A stretch of 64,000 nucleotides of DNA from positions 10,609,217 through 10,673,216 of the forward strand of contig OX123209.2 in assembly GCA_944739405.2 (NCBI GenBank), in the 5' to 3' direction. The notes beneath the pieces were generated by a model. It had not been told where the DNA came from and made no database searches. It saw nothing but the letters and a program-made list of their open reading frames with translations. This DNA comes from Euclidia mi. Lineage: Eukaryota > Arthropoda > Insecta > Lepidoptera > Erebidae. The stretch's first letter is position 1. Each line of letters begins with the position of its first letter. A program made the translations under genes and the position numbers. Below are positions 29,926-40,723 of the stretch, one piece after another.

Positions 29926-31410
29926 ATATGGGTATCGTTTTCGAGATTTTCGGGACGCTGATTAATAATATGAAATTTATTTAGTGATCCAAGATGGCGG
30001 ACGGGAAATCAAAGATGGCGGATGAGAAAATTTAAAAACTCAATATGGGTATCGCCTTCGATATTTTAGGGGGTGGAGAATCGAAATACAACATCTATTT
30101 CGTGATCAAAGATGGCGGATGGGAAATCAAAGATGGCGGATGGAAAAAATTATAAAATCAATATTGGCATCGTCTGCGATGTTAAAAGGGATGGAGAATC
30201 CAAATACAACATCTGTTTCGTGATTCAAGATGGTAGATGGGAAATCAAAGATGGCGGATGGGAAAATTAAAAATCAATATGGGTATCGTCTCTGATGATT
30301 TAAGGGATGCAGAATGCAAATACAACAACTATTTCGTGATCAAAGATGGCGGGATAGGAAATCAAAGATGGCGGACGGGATCTTTTTAAAAGTTGATATG
30401 GGTATCGTCTTCGATATTTAAAGGAATGGGGAATTCAAAAACACCATCTATTTCGTGATCAAAGATGGCGGATGGGATTTTTTTTTAAATCTCTATGGGG
30501 ATCGTCTCCGATGTTAAAAGGGATGGGTAATCCAAATACAACATCTGTTTCGTGATTCAAGAGGGTGGATGGGAAATCAAAGATGGCGGATGGGAAAAAT
30601 TTTAAAAATCAATATGGGTATCGTCTCTGATGATTTAAGGGATGGTGAATCCAAATACAACATCTATTTCGTGATCAAAGATGGCGGATTGGAAATCAAA
30701 GATGGCGGATGGGATTTTTTTTAAAGTCGATATGGGTATCGTCTCCGATATTTTAAGGAATGGGGAATTCAAAAACACCATCTATTTCGTGATCAAAGAT
30801 GGCGGATGGGATTTTTTTTAAATCTCTATGGGGATCGTCTCCGATGTTAAAAGGGATGGGTAATCCAAATACAACATCTGTTTCGTGATTCAGGAGGGTG
30901 GATGGGAAATCAAAGATGGCGGATGGGAAAAATTTTAAAAATCAATATGGGTATCGTCTCTGATGATTTAAGGGATGGTGAATCCAAATACAACATCTAT
31001 TTCGTGATCAAAGATGGCGGATCGGAAATCAAAGATGGCGGACGAGATTTTTTTTAAAGTCGATATGAGTATCGTCTCCGATATTTTAAGGAATGGGGAA
31101 TTCAAAAACACCATCTATTTCGTGATCAAAGATGGCGGATGGGATTTTTTTAAAAATTAATATGGGTATCGTCTCCGATGTTTAAAGGGATGGGGAATCC
31201 AAATACAACATCTATTTCGTGATTCAAGATGGTGGATGGGAAATCAAAGATGGCGGATGGGAAAAATTAAAAAACTCAATATGGATATCGTCTCTCATGA
31301 TTTATGGGATGGTGAATCCAAAACATCTATTTCGTGATCAAACGTGGCGGATAGGAAATCAAAGATGGCGGACGGGATTTCTTTTTAAAGTCGATATGGG
31401 TATCGTAAAA
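29926..31410 (+). repeat. GATGGCGG-rich satellite with higher-order structure
   Basis: The phrase TATGGGTATCGTC or a close variant recurs 14 times, at about 29926, 30042, 30163, 30277, 30399, 30494, 30616, 30730, 30827, 30948, 31063, 31161, 31279 and 31396. Spacings are 95-98 bp or 114-122 bp. Long monomers carry two copies of a 20-bp box (CAAAGATGGCGGATGGGAAA) and short ones carry one. From 30163 on, monomers follow an A-B-C order with a 333-bp higher-order period (30494 to 30827 to 31161). Stop codons and frame changes make coding unlikely. Confidence 0.9.
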
Positions 31411-31519
31411 ATCTATGTTTGTTTGTTCATCATTTGTAGACTCTGAAATGATAAGAGATTAAGCGCTTAGTCAATGGTAACTTTGGAAAAGCGCCTTGGT
31501 AAAAAGGGAATTAAATAAA

Positions 31520-31560
31520 CACTCTTAAAAAAGCGATACGGAGTTCGCTGGGTCAGCTAG
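31520..31560 (-). repeat. Right boundary of the satellite-bearing repeat
   Basis: GCGATACGGAGTTCGCTGGG followed by TCAGCTAGT is the reverse complement of the ACTAGCTGACCC start of repeat R/C-type elements, so the array may lie inside one expanded element spanning 29505-31560. Confidence 0.5.
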
Positions 31561-31834
31561 TCTTGTATAAGTGTTGTAAACAACCAAAATGCAGAAATAA
31601 ATATGTCTTTATAGTTGTCTTTGTCTTGCATGTAGAAAAGAAAGTATAAGCTCAGTGTTCTGATGTCTTCTGGTGACATACCAGAAGTCAGAAGACAAAA
31701 GAACAATGTGGGCTTCTTCTGCGTAGATAGTAACACCAGTAGTTCAACAATGTTCGGGTACTTTGAAATAACTTCTACATTCAAGACAATTTTCTATATT
31801 TTAATTCCATTGCAGTAGTCCGCAAGGTGGGCTA
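31561..31834. other. Unassigned AT-rich DNA
   Basis: A minus-strand 75-codon frame (31557-31784) shows no recognisable motif. Confidence 0.3.
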
Positions 31835-31960
31835 AACGTATGGTTAATAAAGAGAAGCGGCTACGGCTGGTTGCGAGAGGCTCTAAATGTGCTTGTGTAA
31901 AGAGCCTTGGGGTGACCTATGTCCAGCAGTGGACGCTAGCCTCGTAAGACAGAGATGATG
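31835..31960 (+). repeat. RTE LINE 3' end fragment
   Basis: AAGAGCCTTGGGGTGACC, TATGTCCAGCAGTGGACG and a GATGATGAAATA tail correspond to the last ~120 bp of RTE-type elements, as at 20640-20710. Confidence 0.55.
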
Positions 31961-32440
31961 AAATATAGTACCGTAACATCAATGAAAATGGCACATCGCT
32001 ATCGGAAAGCGAATATTCAGTCAAATCCGGTTAGGGCGTTTGTGCACTACACGGAATTTTACTGCCCGGCCGCGGCAGTCCGATTTTTTACGGTCCGGGG
32101 CGGACCGCCCTGGCCGTCCACCCCTTCCTACGCCACTGGTTGCCAGCCTGGATGAGAAAAAGAACAGGAAGAGGAGAAGGATTTGGAGGTAAGAAAGAGG
32201 GAGGACACTCCAGCATTCTTACTCACTGAACGAAACCCAAGAGCATAGATACTGTTACTTATCGTCGATATTCCGTACTTCCACAGTCTAGGCGGTCCGC
32301 CTGCCAACTTAACCACTAACCATCGAATCTCGTCTGACTCTCAAAGAAAATACAGTGTATTTTCTGAATAGGCAAAGTTTACTTTGGCCTTAGCACAGCT
32401 TCTTGCTCAGCTCAGCACAGCTTCAGCTTCTTGCAGGTAG
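31961..32440. other. Unassigned DNA with a GC-rich patch
   Basis: 32060-32145 (GCCCGGCCGCGGCAG, GGTCCGGGGCGGACCGCCC) is strongly GC-rich and partly palindromic; its nature is unknown. The rest is AT-rich. Confidence 0.35.
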
Positions 32441-34601
32441 TAGAGCCTTGCTGATTTCAGCATGAATGGGCCGGCTCGACCGGGGAAGTACTACCCTCTC
32501 ACAGAAAATCGACGTAAAGTAACAGTACTTAAACTGTTGCGTTTCGTTCGGTGCGTGAGAGTGCCGGAGGCTAGGGCATGGATCCCGGAATTCCGAGATT
32601 TCGTAATTCCGGAATTTCGGAGGTATTTTTCCGATATTATAATACCGGAAGTGAGAGCCCAAATATCGTAATTCCGGTATTCATAAATAATACAAAGTGA
32701 TTTTCCTAGATAATTGTTTTTTGTGAACGTGGCCTACAATACGCAGTGTTAGGTCACCATTCCTTTCCCAGTGATTCCGTGCTCCCCTTGAGTGTTTCCT
32801 ATGTCCCCGACATTTTGTTAATTCCGCGAACGACCCGAGACCATAGTTGACAATGAAAAGTCAAATTTGATCATGGAAGCAGATTTAATGCTAACCACAC
32901 CACAGTTAGCTTCGGTGTTAGTAACGATTTTAGAAACAATTCTAATTCTCTTAAAAATAATTAGAAAGGAAACAGTTAACAGTTACAAATAATTTAGCAA
33001 AATTCACTAACAAACACGCATTGAGTGCTATGTGAGTTTACTCAACCGTCACAATATAGAGAAGATGTTGAAATCTATCGTATCGTCTGATGAAAAAATG
33101 GGACCGGTCCGAGAATAGGAATCGCTCGTTAATGCGCTTGAACCAAGGAGAACCGGCCAACTCCTGCACAAGTGAAAGTTCATTCAGAAAAAGTACTGGT
33201 TGTTGTCTGAGGGACCAGTGCACTTTAGCTTCCCAAGATATAGATAGATATGGACAGCATATTACAGTAGCAAATTTCACTGTCAACAATTGCAAACAAT
33301 GATGGAAAGCTGCCTGTTAAACAACCGACACCGGTCTCAATCGTTATAATCAGAATTATATCGTTATTCGTTAGAGGCTTCTGCTGCTTGAGGACAACGG
33401 ACACTTCGATTACAAAGGTACTTCGCGCAAGACGGTTTCTAAACTAGAGGGAGCTGAAGTTTGAAAGTCTCCGACACCCTCCATACCTCATAGAGCCTGT
33501 AACTTGCTCCAATAGAGCATCACTTTTTTGGAAAATTAACAATTCCATAAGGAAAAAAATCGATGTCAAAGATTTTATTAATTCTCGCCCCCACAATCTT
33601 TTCAACAATTGAATCAATCAACTACCCATCAAATAAGGAAAGTGCATAAAGTCACTTTATTCCGAAATGTTATTTTAAAGTTTAGTAATATTTGTTTTTA
33701 TTTTAACCGTTATTGTTCCACTGCTGGGCTAAGGTCTTCCCCACACTCTTCCATAAATGCCGATCTTTGGCCTCATCTTGCCAGTCTGCTAGAAGAGTAT
33801 TAATCGTTTTTCGGCCTGCCCCTGTCAACACTTCTCTTTCCTCCACTTCTACTTCTCCTTCAGGGTTGTTTGGTGATGTATGTCCACGTCTCGATATGTA
33901 TCCTACAGACATATCTACCCAATCCTATTTTAACTTCGCTGCTTTGACGCGCACTTCGCTGCTTTGCTGGTAAGTCTTACACAGTACACCTCACACGCTA
34001 CATTACATGGCACGTTTGCAAACAATGAGCTAGGAATTTCGAGAATCGGTCTGGTTATTATTTTAATGTTAAATGTTAAATTGCCTGGTTTTATAACAAT
34101 GTTTAATTTTTTTACTATTTTTCTTCTTAACTTTTTTCTACTTAGGCTTGAATGTTCATGGCATGTTAATTAATAAAAACTGTAAAAAATGTTGAGGTGT
34201 TCAAATTCAATGGTAAAATTTTGATTTATCCAACGTATAACAAATTATAGACTGATAAGAAGTATATAACTTGTTTAATTTTGGCATTATACACGTTTAT
34301 TTTATATTAGAAACATACTTATTTCAAGAGCATATCGATTCCGGAACCAGTACCGAAATTCTGGAATTGACACTCTAATATCGTAACTCAGTTCCGGAAT
34401 TCAATACTCTCCGATATTACAAGCCCTACCGGAGGCCCTATCCCTTCTCCCTCATCTCACTCCTCATCCTATCCCTTTTCCCCACCCTAAGGGGCGGCAA
34501 CGCACTTGTGACTCTTGTGGTGTTGCTTGTTTCCAAGGCGGCGGTAATTGCTTACCATCACACGATCCGTCTGCTCGCTTGCCGCCTATTACCATAAAAA
34601 A
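32441..34601 (+). mobile_element. LINE-type 3' tail (family L), split by a hAT element
   Basis: GTAGTAGAGCCTTGCTG, CACAGAAAATCGACGTAAAG and GCGTGAGAGTGCCGGAGGC (32441-32571) continue after the hAT at CCTATCCCTTCTCCCTC and end in CGCCTATTACCATAAAAAAA (34437-34601). Removing the hAT and one copy of CCGGAGGC restores the order seen at 14047-14362. Confidence 0.75.
32572..34428. mobile_element. hAT-type transposon (1857 bp), non-autonomous, exact 8-bp TSD
   Basis: The ends are inverted: TAGGGCATG at the left and (reversed) TAGGGCTTG at the right. The flanking octamer CCGGAGGC is identical at 32564-32571 and 34429-34436. Subterminal regions at both ends are dense in AATTCCGGAATT-like words, as expected for transposase-binding repeats. 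Internal open frames are short and show no hAT transposase motif, and a reversed LINE tail (33712-33800, CCACTGCTGGGCTAAGG) sits inside. So it is a defective carrier rather than an active copy. Confidence 0.85.
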
Positions 34602-34857
34602 AGCACGAATATGTCCGCTCGATTGCAGCAGTACCTACCGCTGTCCACTAGAATATCGACGTAAAGCAACAAAGTTTTTACTGTTGTCTCATTCGGGTAC
34701 TCAGTCCCCACAATATGCTGCAGGCATATTCATAGTTCCATGTACTGTCTTTCAACAATGTTCCTTTCTCCCGTTGTAAGCTGTTCGAATGTGACCCACG
34801 TGAATGTCACGTCAAAACTAAAGGATCTACTATTTACGCTTTTGATATTAGTTCTGG

Positions 34858-35345
34858 ACTGCCTCCGTGGTCCAGTGGATAGCGTATGCGATTGCTGATC
34901 GGAGGTCCTCCCGGGTCGAGCAAAAGTATTACTGGGTTTTTCTGAATTCTCAGTAGCACAACGACAACCCAGCCTACTAGACGGCAGACGTAAGGCGAAC
35001 ACTTTCTGACAACACGTTAGACTTATACGTCTTACATAAGACCAATCCCAACACTAGCTATGAATTATGACGTACCGCAAATTTAAACCGGCCAATTAGA
35101 AAGCATTTTTGTAACCCCCTTCGCCCCGCATACCTCACCGCTTTGACAGAATTGTTTGTTTGTAGAAATGAAAACATTAGGTGTCTAGTAGGCTGGGTTG
35201 TCGTTGCAGTAGCAGCACGGAGTCTGGTGATGTGCCCGGTAACGGCAATAGGCTCGCCCCCTATTACGTGGGACCTAAAAATTCATGGCGAAATGTGGGT
35301 GTAATAATTACACCTCTGCCTACCCCTTCGGAGATAGAGGCGACG
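34858..35345 (+). mobile_element. SINE family A (head X) split by a small TIR element
   Basis: CTGCCTCCGTGGTCCAGTGG to TTCTCAGTAGCA is followed 248 bp later by CAGTAGCAGCACGGAGTC and the normal tail. The B box region is shortened (CTCCCGGGTCGAG). Confidence 0.8.
34959..35206. mobile_element. 248-bp TIR element, perfect 24-bp ends, exact 8-bp TSD
   Basis: The ends begin CAACGACAACCCAGCC and are perfect inverted repeats over 24 bp. The target CAGTAGCA is duplicated exactly (34951-34958 and 35207-35214), and the pre-insertion site is known from the other SINE A copies. An 8-bp duplication points to hAT or P-type transposition. No coding sequence. Confidence 0.9.
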
Positions 35346-35481
35346 AGCAGTTACGACTTACGACACAATTTATGCGATTTAAGTAGTTTTTTTAAATAAC
35401 TTGCTATACTGCTGAACAACATCTCTTGACTAGTAAATTTTAATTTTTAGAGCATTAGGTATTTTGTCGACTAAAATATCA

Positions 35482-35609
35482 TCTGTAAATATAAAATTCT
35501 GGCGTTACTGACTGACTGACAAACAATGCACAGCCATAGCTATTGGGCGCAGGAAGCTGAAAGTCATGTATTCCCCACAATATTAGGCGTAGCTTCAGCC
35601 ATAATCTAG
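35482..35609 (+). mobile_element. Lep1-like Helitron, internally deleted
   Basis: TCTGTAAATATAAAATTC, ATTGGGCGCAGGAAGCTGAA, then a jump to AGGCGTAGCTTCAGCC and CTAG. About 80 bp of the body is missing. Confidence 0.65.
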
Positions 35610-36084
35610 TTTTTTATAAAGACACAAATGAATCTATGGCGCGCCAGACAAGGGTTTTTAAGCCTAATATTTATGAGACGGATCTCAGTGGCATATTTCT
35701 TGGAAAATAGATGTGAAATACCGTCTATTTGTCACCCATACCGTTCGGCAAACAGAACTTATGGTTTGCCAATGATGAAAATGGGTTTGGTATGTACGGC
35801 GCAATAAGCTTTATTTAGGGATGAGCAACGTAGCAATGGAAACTGGAAGGCACCTGTAGGGTGGACCGATGATCTTAGGTCTCTGTTAGGACGGCGGGAG
35901 GTGATGGATGGACAATTTTAGGGCTGGCTGTCTTCAGCAGTATTTTCAGCTGAGATAATGAGTGAGGAAATACCTTATTCAATGAATAGGTAGTAATAAA
36001 ATATGTATACAATCAGATTAACGGATCTGTTGCTAGTGGTTTTAACCTGACAGGTAAGCTGGAGGGTTGAATCATCATGACAAA
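35610..36084. other. Unassigned DNA with an RTE LINE 3' fragment
   Basis: 35855-35950 (GGGTGGACCGATGATCTTAG, GGACGGCGGGAGGTGATGGA) is a decayed copy of the RTE C-terminal segment seen at 20575-20693. Confidence 0.45.
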
Positions 36085-36206
36085 TCTTAATATATAAAAT
36101 CCTTGCGTTACTATTGGTAGTAACTATTGGTAGTTTCGGCTGTAGACTGACAGACACGCTACAGCCGAAACTACCAATAGTTTCGCGCAAGCGCAGGAGG
36201 CTGAAA
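36085..36206 (+). mobile_element. Lep1-like Helitron 5' part with inverted duplication
   Basis: Starts TCTTAATATATAAAATCC but then contains an exact inverted copy of CTACAGCCGAAACTACC (36124-36180) before continuing; the 3' half is absent. Confidence 0.7.
36124..36180. repeat. Perfect palindrome, 22-bp arms, 13-nt loop
   Basis: The left arm begins CTATTGGTAGTTTCGGC; its exact complement follows after ACTGACAGACACG. The loop is the normal Lep1 sequence. Confidence 0.95.
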
Positions 36207-36704
36207 GGACCATGCCCATATTAGTATGGAGGCAAAAGTCAGCAATGCCATCAATGCCAGGCATTACCCAAATTGCAGCTCTATGTCATACGATAACTTA
36301 TTAACAGTATTTCTATGATATCTAGTATTAATGTCATATAAAGCACTGGTTGAAAAGTTATTGGACGTTAAACAAGACATGATAACTGCCTAACACCTAT
36401 TGTTTATACATTTTATCGTTTACAAACAGCATTGCTATTAGTTTTCCACTAGGCACTTCATAATCATTACTTAAGCTAGGCCAGATCAGTGTTCATTTAT
36501 ATACTTAAATATCTGTAAACATTTCAGTTATTTGGAATTATATAGTCTGTCTCCATAGTATCTCCATCTATATAAATGTGAAAACAATTTGGTTAGATAC
36601 AAAACTTAAGTAGGTACTTGAATAAATAATAATATGGAAAGAGTACTCCGTAAAACCGCGACACTATCACAAGGAATTAATAAATTGGCTAAAGAACGTG
36701 GTTA

Positions 36705-39096
36705 GAGCCACCGCCGACTAGCTTCTTTTAGCATCGGCGACCGGCGATTTTGCAACTGTATCGATGCTGCATCGCGTTTTAGCGACTCCCTGCGTTCGGA
36801 CGCGGCGACCGTAGTGCTGTAGTGTATTGTTGGTGATCCGCCGAGTCGAATATCGATAAAAACATTTATTTTTTCAACCTTGTAATACAATAATTGTACA
36901 ATATCAGTAATATAGGTTTCTATAAAAAAACATAAATATACCAGTATAATTAAATGATGTTCGTTACAATGATGTTAAATTATGTTCTATTATTAATAGA
37001 CTTACACTATCGAAAACTGGCAAGTTCCTAGTATTCTACATTTTATGCTCTAAACAATAGATGGCATGGACAGTACTGCACTCATTTCTTCGTATTAATA
37101 TTAACGTATGAATTGATAGATGATGCTCACTGAAAGTAATACGAGAACTGGTTTTTGGATGTAGGTAAAAAATACTGACTTTAGCTTGCTTAATATTTTT
37201 ATCGGTATAAAGAAAGCAGTAGGTAATGTAGCTTTATCATAACCTATGATAAGAATCGCGTTGTCAAAATCTAGTACATCACCCTAGGTCGTGTACTATC
37301 TAAATGAAAACTTAAATATTTATTATAAGCGCTGTCATATTTTTATCGACATTTATTCTGTTTAAGCCAGTCACTAGTCAAACCCTATAATAACATCCTT
37401 ATTTTCGGTTACAGAATAATAAATAAACTTTGGGGTAAATTACCCCAAACGGCTATTAAAAGTTGTAGTGTACAAAATAAATTATTTTTGTAGTTTACAT
37501 GGGGCTATTTTTAATAAAGCATCAAAAATTTTAAATAACACTAAAGTGCGTTACATAAACTTCATTTTTTTATTAAATTACTAATTGTACACCAAATTAA
37601 CGATCATTCTACAAATATCATTTAATATGAAAAGTCTCGTCCGTTCCGGAAACTTATCCACTCAGAAATCTTAATAGGTTATCTTAGGTTTTCTTGTGAA
37701 GCTGCACCCAAAAAAGGAGCTTTGCAGGGCTCTGTAAACTTAGTTTATCAAACATTTGACTGAATTGATGGGAAATTAATGCATGCGTAACTAACACCCT
37801 GGGGTAATTTTCTCACATAGCTAAGCAGACTAGATGAAAGTTTTTTTTAACGCCACGTGACTGACAACTTCAGGAGATGATATCATCGCAAAAAAAATAC
37901 AAGTTGTGCCCCTGGGGTGAAGAATTTTAATACCCCACGGTGTTATTTAAGGGTTAACAAATAAGTGACAACCTATAGTAAGGAGTCGTCCTTTAATCAC
38001 GTGAGTCTTGATAGGTGGAAGGGACAAATAAGTGTAGACAGATATCAAGTGTCCTTGTTTTTCATGAGCCAGAGATTTTTATCCTATACGCATCATAAAA
38101 CAACGATCGTTCGTTCGATGGGTAGGGATTCAGAAAAGTCCTGTATTAAGATCTTTCGTTGCTTTTGGATGCTCTAGGATGCTTTTTTGGTCTGGATATT
38201 TTCTTTTTATGTAGGTACAGCGGTCTCTGAATTTTCTGCTCCATTTCTGGAATTCTTTATGTGTGATATGCTTTTATATTTTGCAAGATCGAATTGCAAT
38301 TATTGCGAGTTAAGACTTAAATGAGCCAGTATACTTTTTAAATAGCGTTCTTAAGTTTTTTAAAAACGTTATTTTAAAAGTATGCATGATATATATATAT
38401 ATAATTTTTTACCATGCCAAAATAGAGAAAATACCTATCAAAGTAGTCTGCAAGTAGCGTCCATGGATGAAAAGATTTGCATTTTAGAAACATATTATGA
38501 GAAGAGTGGATAATTATGTATTTAGGTAAACAAGTAGTAAATAGGAGGGCAGAGAGATAAAGGGAGAGGGCGACCAAATAAAAGATGGAATAACTGTGTG
38601 AGAATAGATATGTAAGAAAAGGGGGAAGTGATCGGATGACTGGTGACATAGAAGTATGGAAGAGAATGTATGTCCATACAGCGCCGACCCAAACAAATTG
38701 AAGTTAGGTAAGAGATGAAGAGAATAATGAGTGTAATATTTTTTTATTTTAGCTTCAAATTTGACACCAGTAGCTCGCAATGTCTTTTTTGGATAAAATA
38801 TTTTTTTTATTTACTTTGTATAAAAAATACTTTTGAAACTGACTTTTGAAAGAATGAGGAGAGGTGGTAAAGCCTCAAACCTACCCAGGTATCATCATCA
38901 CAGAGTAAGTTTAAAATTGAAAAGACATAAAATCACGTTATTAATGGACGATCCCTTCGTTATTATTTTAAGTGACAGTCGCCGCGATCGGCATCTTCCA
39001 GTGTGCGGTGTAAGAATTCGGACGCTGCATCTGGATGCTAAAAAGCGAATGAATCGCCGGTCGCCGATGCTAAAAGAAGCTAGTATGCGGAGGCCC
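36705..39096. mobile_element. Candidate PIF/Harbinger-type element (2.4 kb)
   Basis: The left end (GAGCCACCGC, CTAGCTTCTTTTAGCATCGG) and right end (reversed GGGCCTCCGC, CTAGCTTCTTTTAGCATCGG) are inverted repeats of about 45 bp. Both are flanked by TTA (36702-36704, 39097-39099), the 3-bp target duplication typical of PIF/Harbinger. The interior has only short open frames (for example 70 codons at 37965-38177) and a LINE fragment, so it is non-autonomous or dead. Two independent inverted MITE copies remain possible. Confidence 0.55.
38490..38705 (+). repeat. RTE-type LINE C-terminal fragment, decayed
   Basis: Translated in pieces it gives MRRVDNYV, GEGRPNKRWNNCVRIDM and YGRECMSIQRRP, corresponding to the MRRDEMYV, GRGRPRKRWMDCVRMDM block at 7299-7630, with several stops. 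Confidence 0.6.
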
Positions 39097-39309
39097 TTAT
39101 AGACCGCAATAAACTGCACTTTTAGTGCATGAATGAATGAAACATTATTTATCATAGGTACTGCAAAGTAAACAAGTCTTTTTTTTTCGTTTTTTTATCC
39201 AGTGCTTGATAGGTTTCAAAATTAACAACTTAAATCTAGTTTTCATTTATTAGGACGATCTTGTAATTTACTTTCTCTGGGCATTTCTGGGGCACAGATG
39301 GGCATGGTC

Positions 39310-39437
39310 CTTTGGCATGCATGTTCCTTGGGGACCGTAGGGGTTCACTAAGTAGGGATTTCCCGAAATTCGCACGGGATCGGCCAAAACGTGTAAATTG
39401 AAAAAAAAATGCAGGCGTAGCTACTGGCGTCCTCTAG
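39310..39437 (+). mobile_element. Lep1-like Helitron, 5'-truncated, head of a tandem pair
   Basis: TTTGGCATGCATGTTCC to GGCGTCCTCTAG; the first ~80 bp are missing. Confidence 0.7.
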
Positions 39438-39600
39438 TCTGTACATATAAAAATCTAACGTTACTGACTGATTTACAGTCAAGCCACAGCCAAAACAATT
39501 AGGCGGTAGAAGTTGAAATTTGGCATGTATGTTCCTTGGGGACCGTAGGGATGCGCTAAGACGGGATTTTCCAAAACTCTCACGGCATTAATCAAAGTAA
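39438..39600 (+). mobile_element. Lep1-like Helitron, 3'-truncated, immediately following
   Basis: TCTGTACATATAAAAATC begins on the base after the preceding CTAG and continues to CTCACGGCATTAATC, where similarity ends. The two copies have different substitutions, so this is not a recent tandem duplication of one copy. Confidence 0.65.
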
Positions 39601-39816
39601 AATTAGTGTGAGTGTAGTCTTTGAATATACTGACACTGTTCAATGAAATGAATCCATGTAATATTGCTATGCCTTTGGGTTGCGGAGCAGTCGTCAGGCT
39701 GCAGTCTCGCTGTGGAAATGCTTCATATTCTGTCTTATCTGGTAATGCAAGGAAGCGGTCTCCAGGTTTCAAGCAAAAGGCTTGGATGCAACGGTATTAC
39801 CGCTAGGGCGATACAT

Positions 39817-40179
39817 ACAGTGTGTCACAAGACCCATCACCAAGCCGAAGTCTACTCGTTGTGGACATGATGCCAAGACATACTAACCAAAAATAATACC
39901 TGGATGTTGTTTTTAAGTTTTCGCATTTTTTAAACCCCAACTAAAAGCGCGCGCGTGCAATGCTCGAAATAACTTCTTATCCACAGGGTATCTATACAAC
40001 ATATTGGCTGGGTAAATGCATCGATTTTGTACCTAATTAGAAAATTTTCATATTAAATTTGAGCCTCAATATCTCCTGAACCAGTAATTTCCCAGGTATG
40101 GTGCCGAAGTAAAAAATGTTCATAGTGATTGGTACAATATGGGGTTTCAGTTTTCGTTAAGGGTCTCTTTACACCCTGT
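39817..40179 (+). mobile_element. MITE-B, full length
   Basis: ACAGTGTGTCACAAGACCC to TCTTTACACCCTGTA, flanked by TACAT/ATGTA. Confidence 0.75.
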
Positions 40180-40341
40180 ATGTATGTTTTTCATTTGGCT
40201 TGTTTACATAGTAGTTGAGTCTAGTTTGAGATGAGATAATCGTATACGAGTACTGCACAGATTGCGTAGTGATATAAGTGATGAATTGATGATCACCTTA
40301 CCGTTTAGTACTACACCGAGTGTCGTGGGTTGGATCCCTAT

Positions 40342-40723
40342 ACAGGCTGTAAAAAGACCCTTAACGAAAACTGAAATCCCATGTTGTACTAATCACTACG
40401 AACATTTTTTAACTTCGGTACCATACCTGGGAAATTACTGGTTCAGGAGATATTGAGGCTCAAAGTTAGTATGAAAATTTTCTAATTAGGTACAAAATCG
40501 ATGCATTTACCCCGCCAATATTATGTTCTTTAGATATATCCCATGGATATGATCCCATGGATAAGTAGGTATTTCGAACATTGGACGCGCGCGCTTTTAA
40601 TTGCGGTTTTTTAAATGTGATTGCTTAAAAAAAATTCTTTCCCAGGTATTATTTTTGGTTAGTATGACTTGGCATGATGTCCACAACGAGTAGACTTCGG
40701 CTTGGTGATGGGTCTGGTGACAT
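40342..40723 (-). mobile_element. MITE-B, full length, inverted
   Basis: Starts ACAGGCTGTAAAAAGACCC and ends GGTGATGGGTCTGGTGAC; reverse orientation relative to the copy 162 bp away. A SINE E fragment (GTGTCGTGGGTTGGATCCC) lies between them. Confidence 0.75.

Noticed and set aside
29926..31446. Satellite monomers read as a repeat protein (DGGWEIKDGGWE in one frame)
   Set aside because: Stops and frame changes in most monomers, and lengths that are not multiples of three, rule out a conserved reading frame.
31955..32316. GC-rich segment and short frames around 32060-32145
   Set aside because: Partly palindromic and without codon structure; no second copy or gene signal recognised in the window.
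37965..38177. 70-codon frame with DRWKGQISVDRYQVSLFF inside the Harbinger-like element
   Set aside because: No convincing match to a transposase domain could be made by eye; left as unassigned interior.
36705..39096. Possible piggyBac identity for the 2.4-kb inverted-end element
   Set aside because: The flanks are TTA rather than TTAA and the ends lack the CCCTAGAAAGATA-type sequence.
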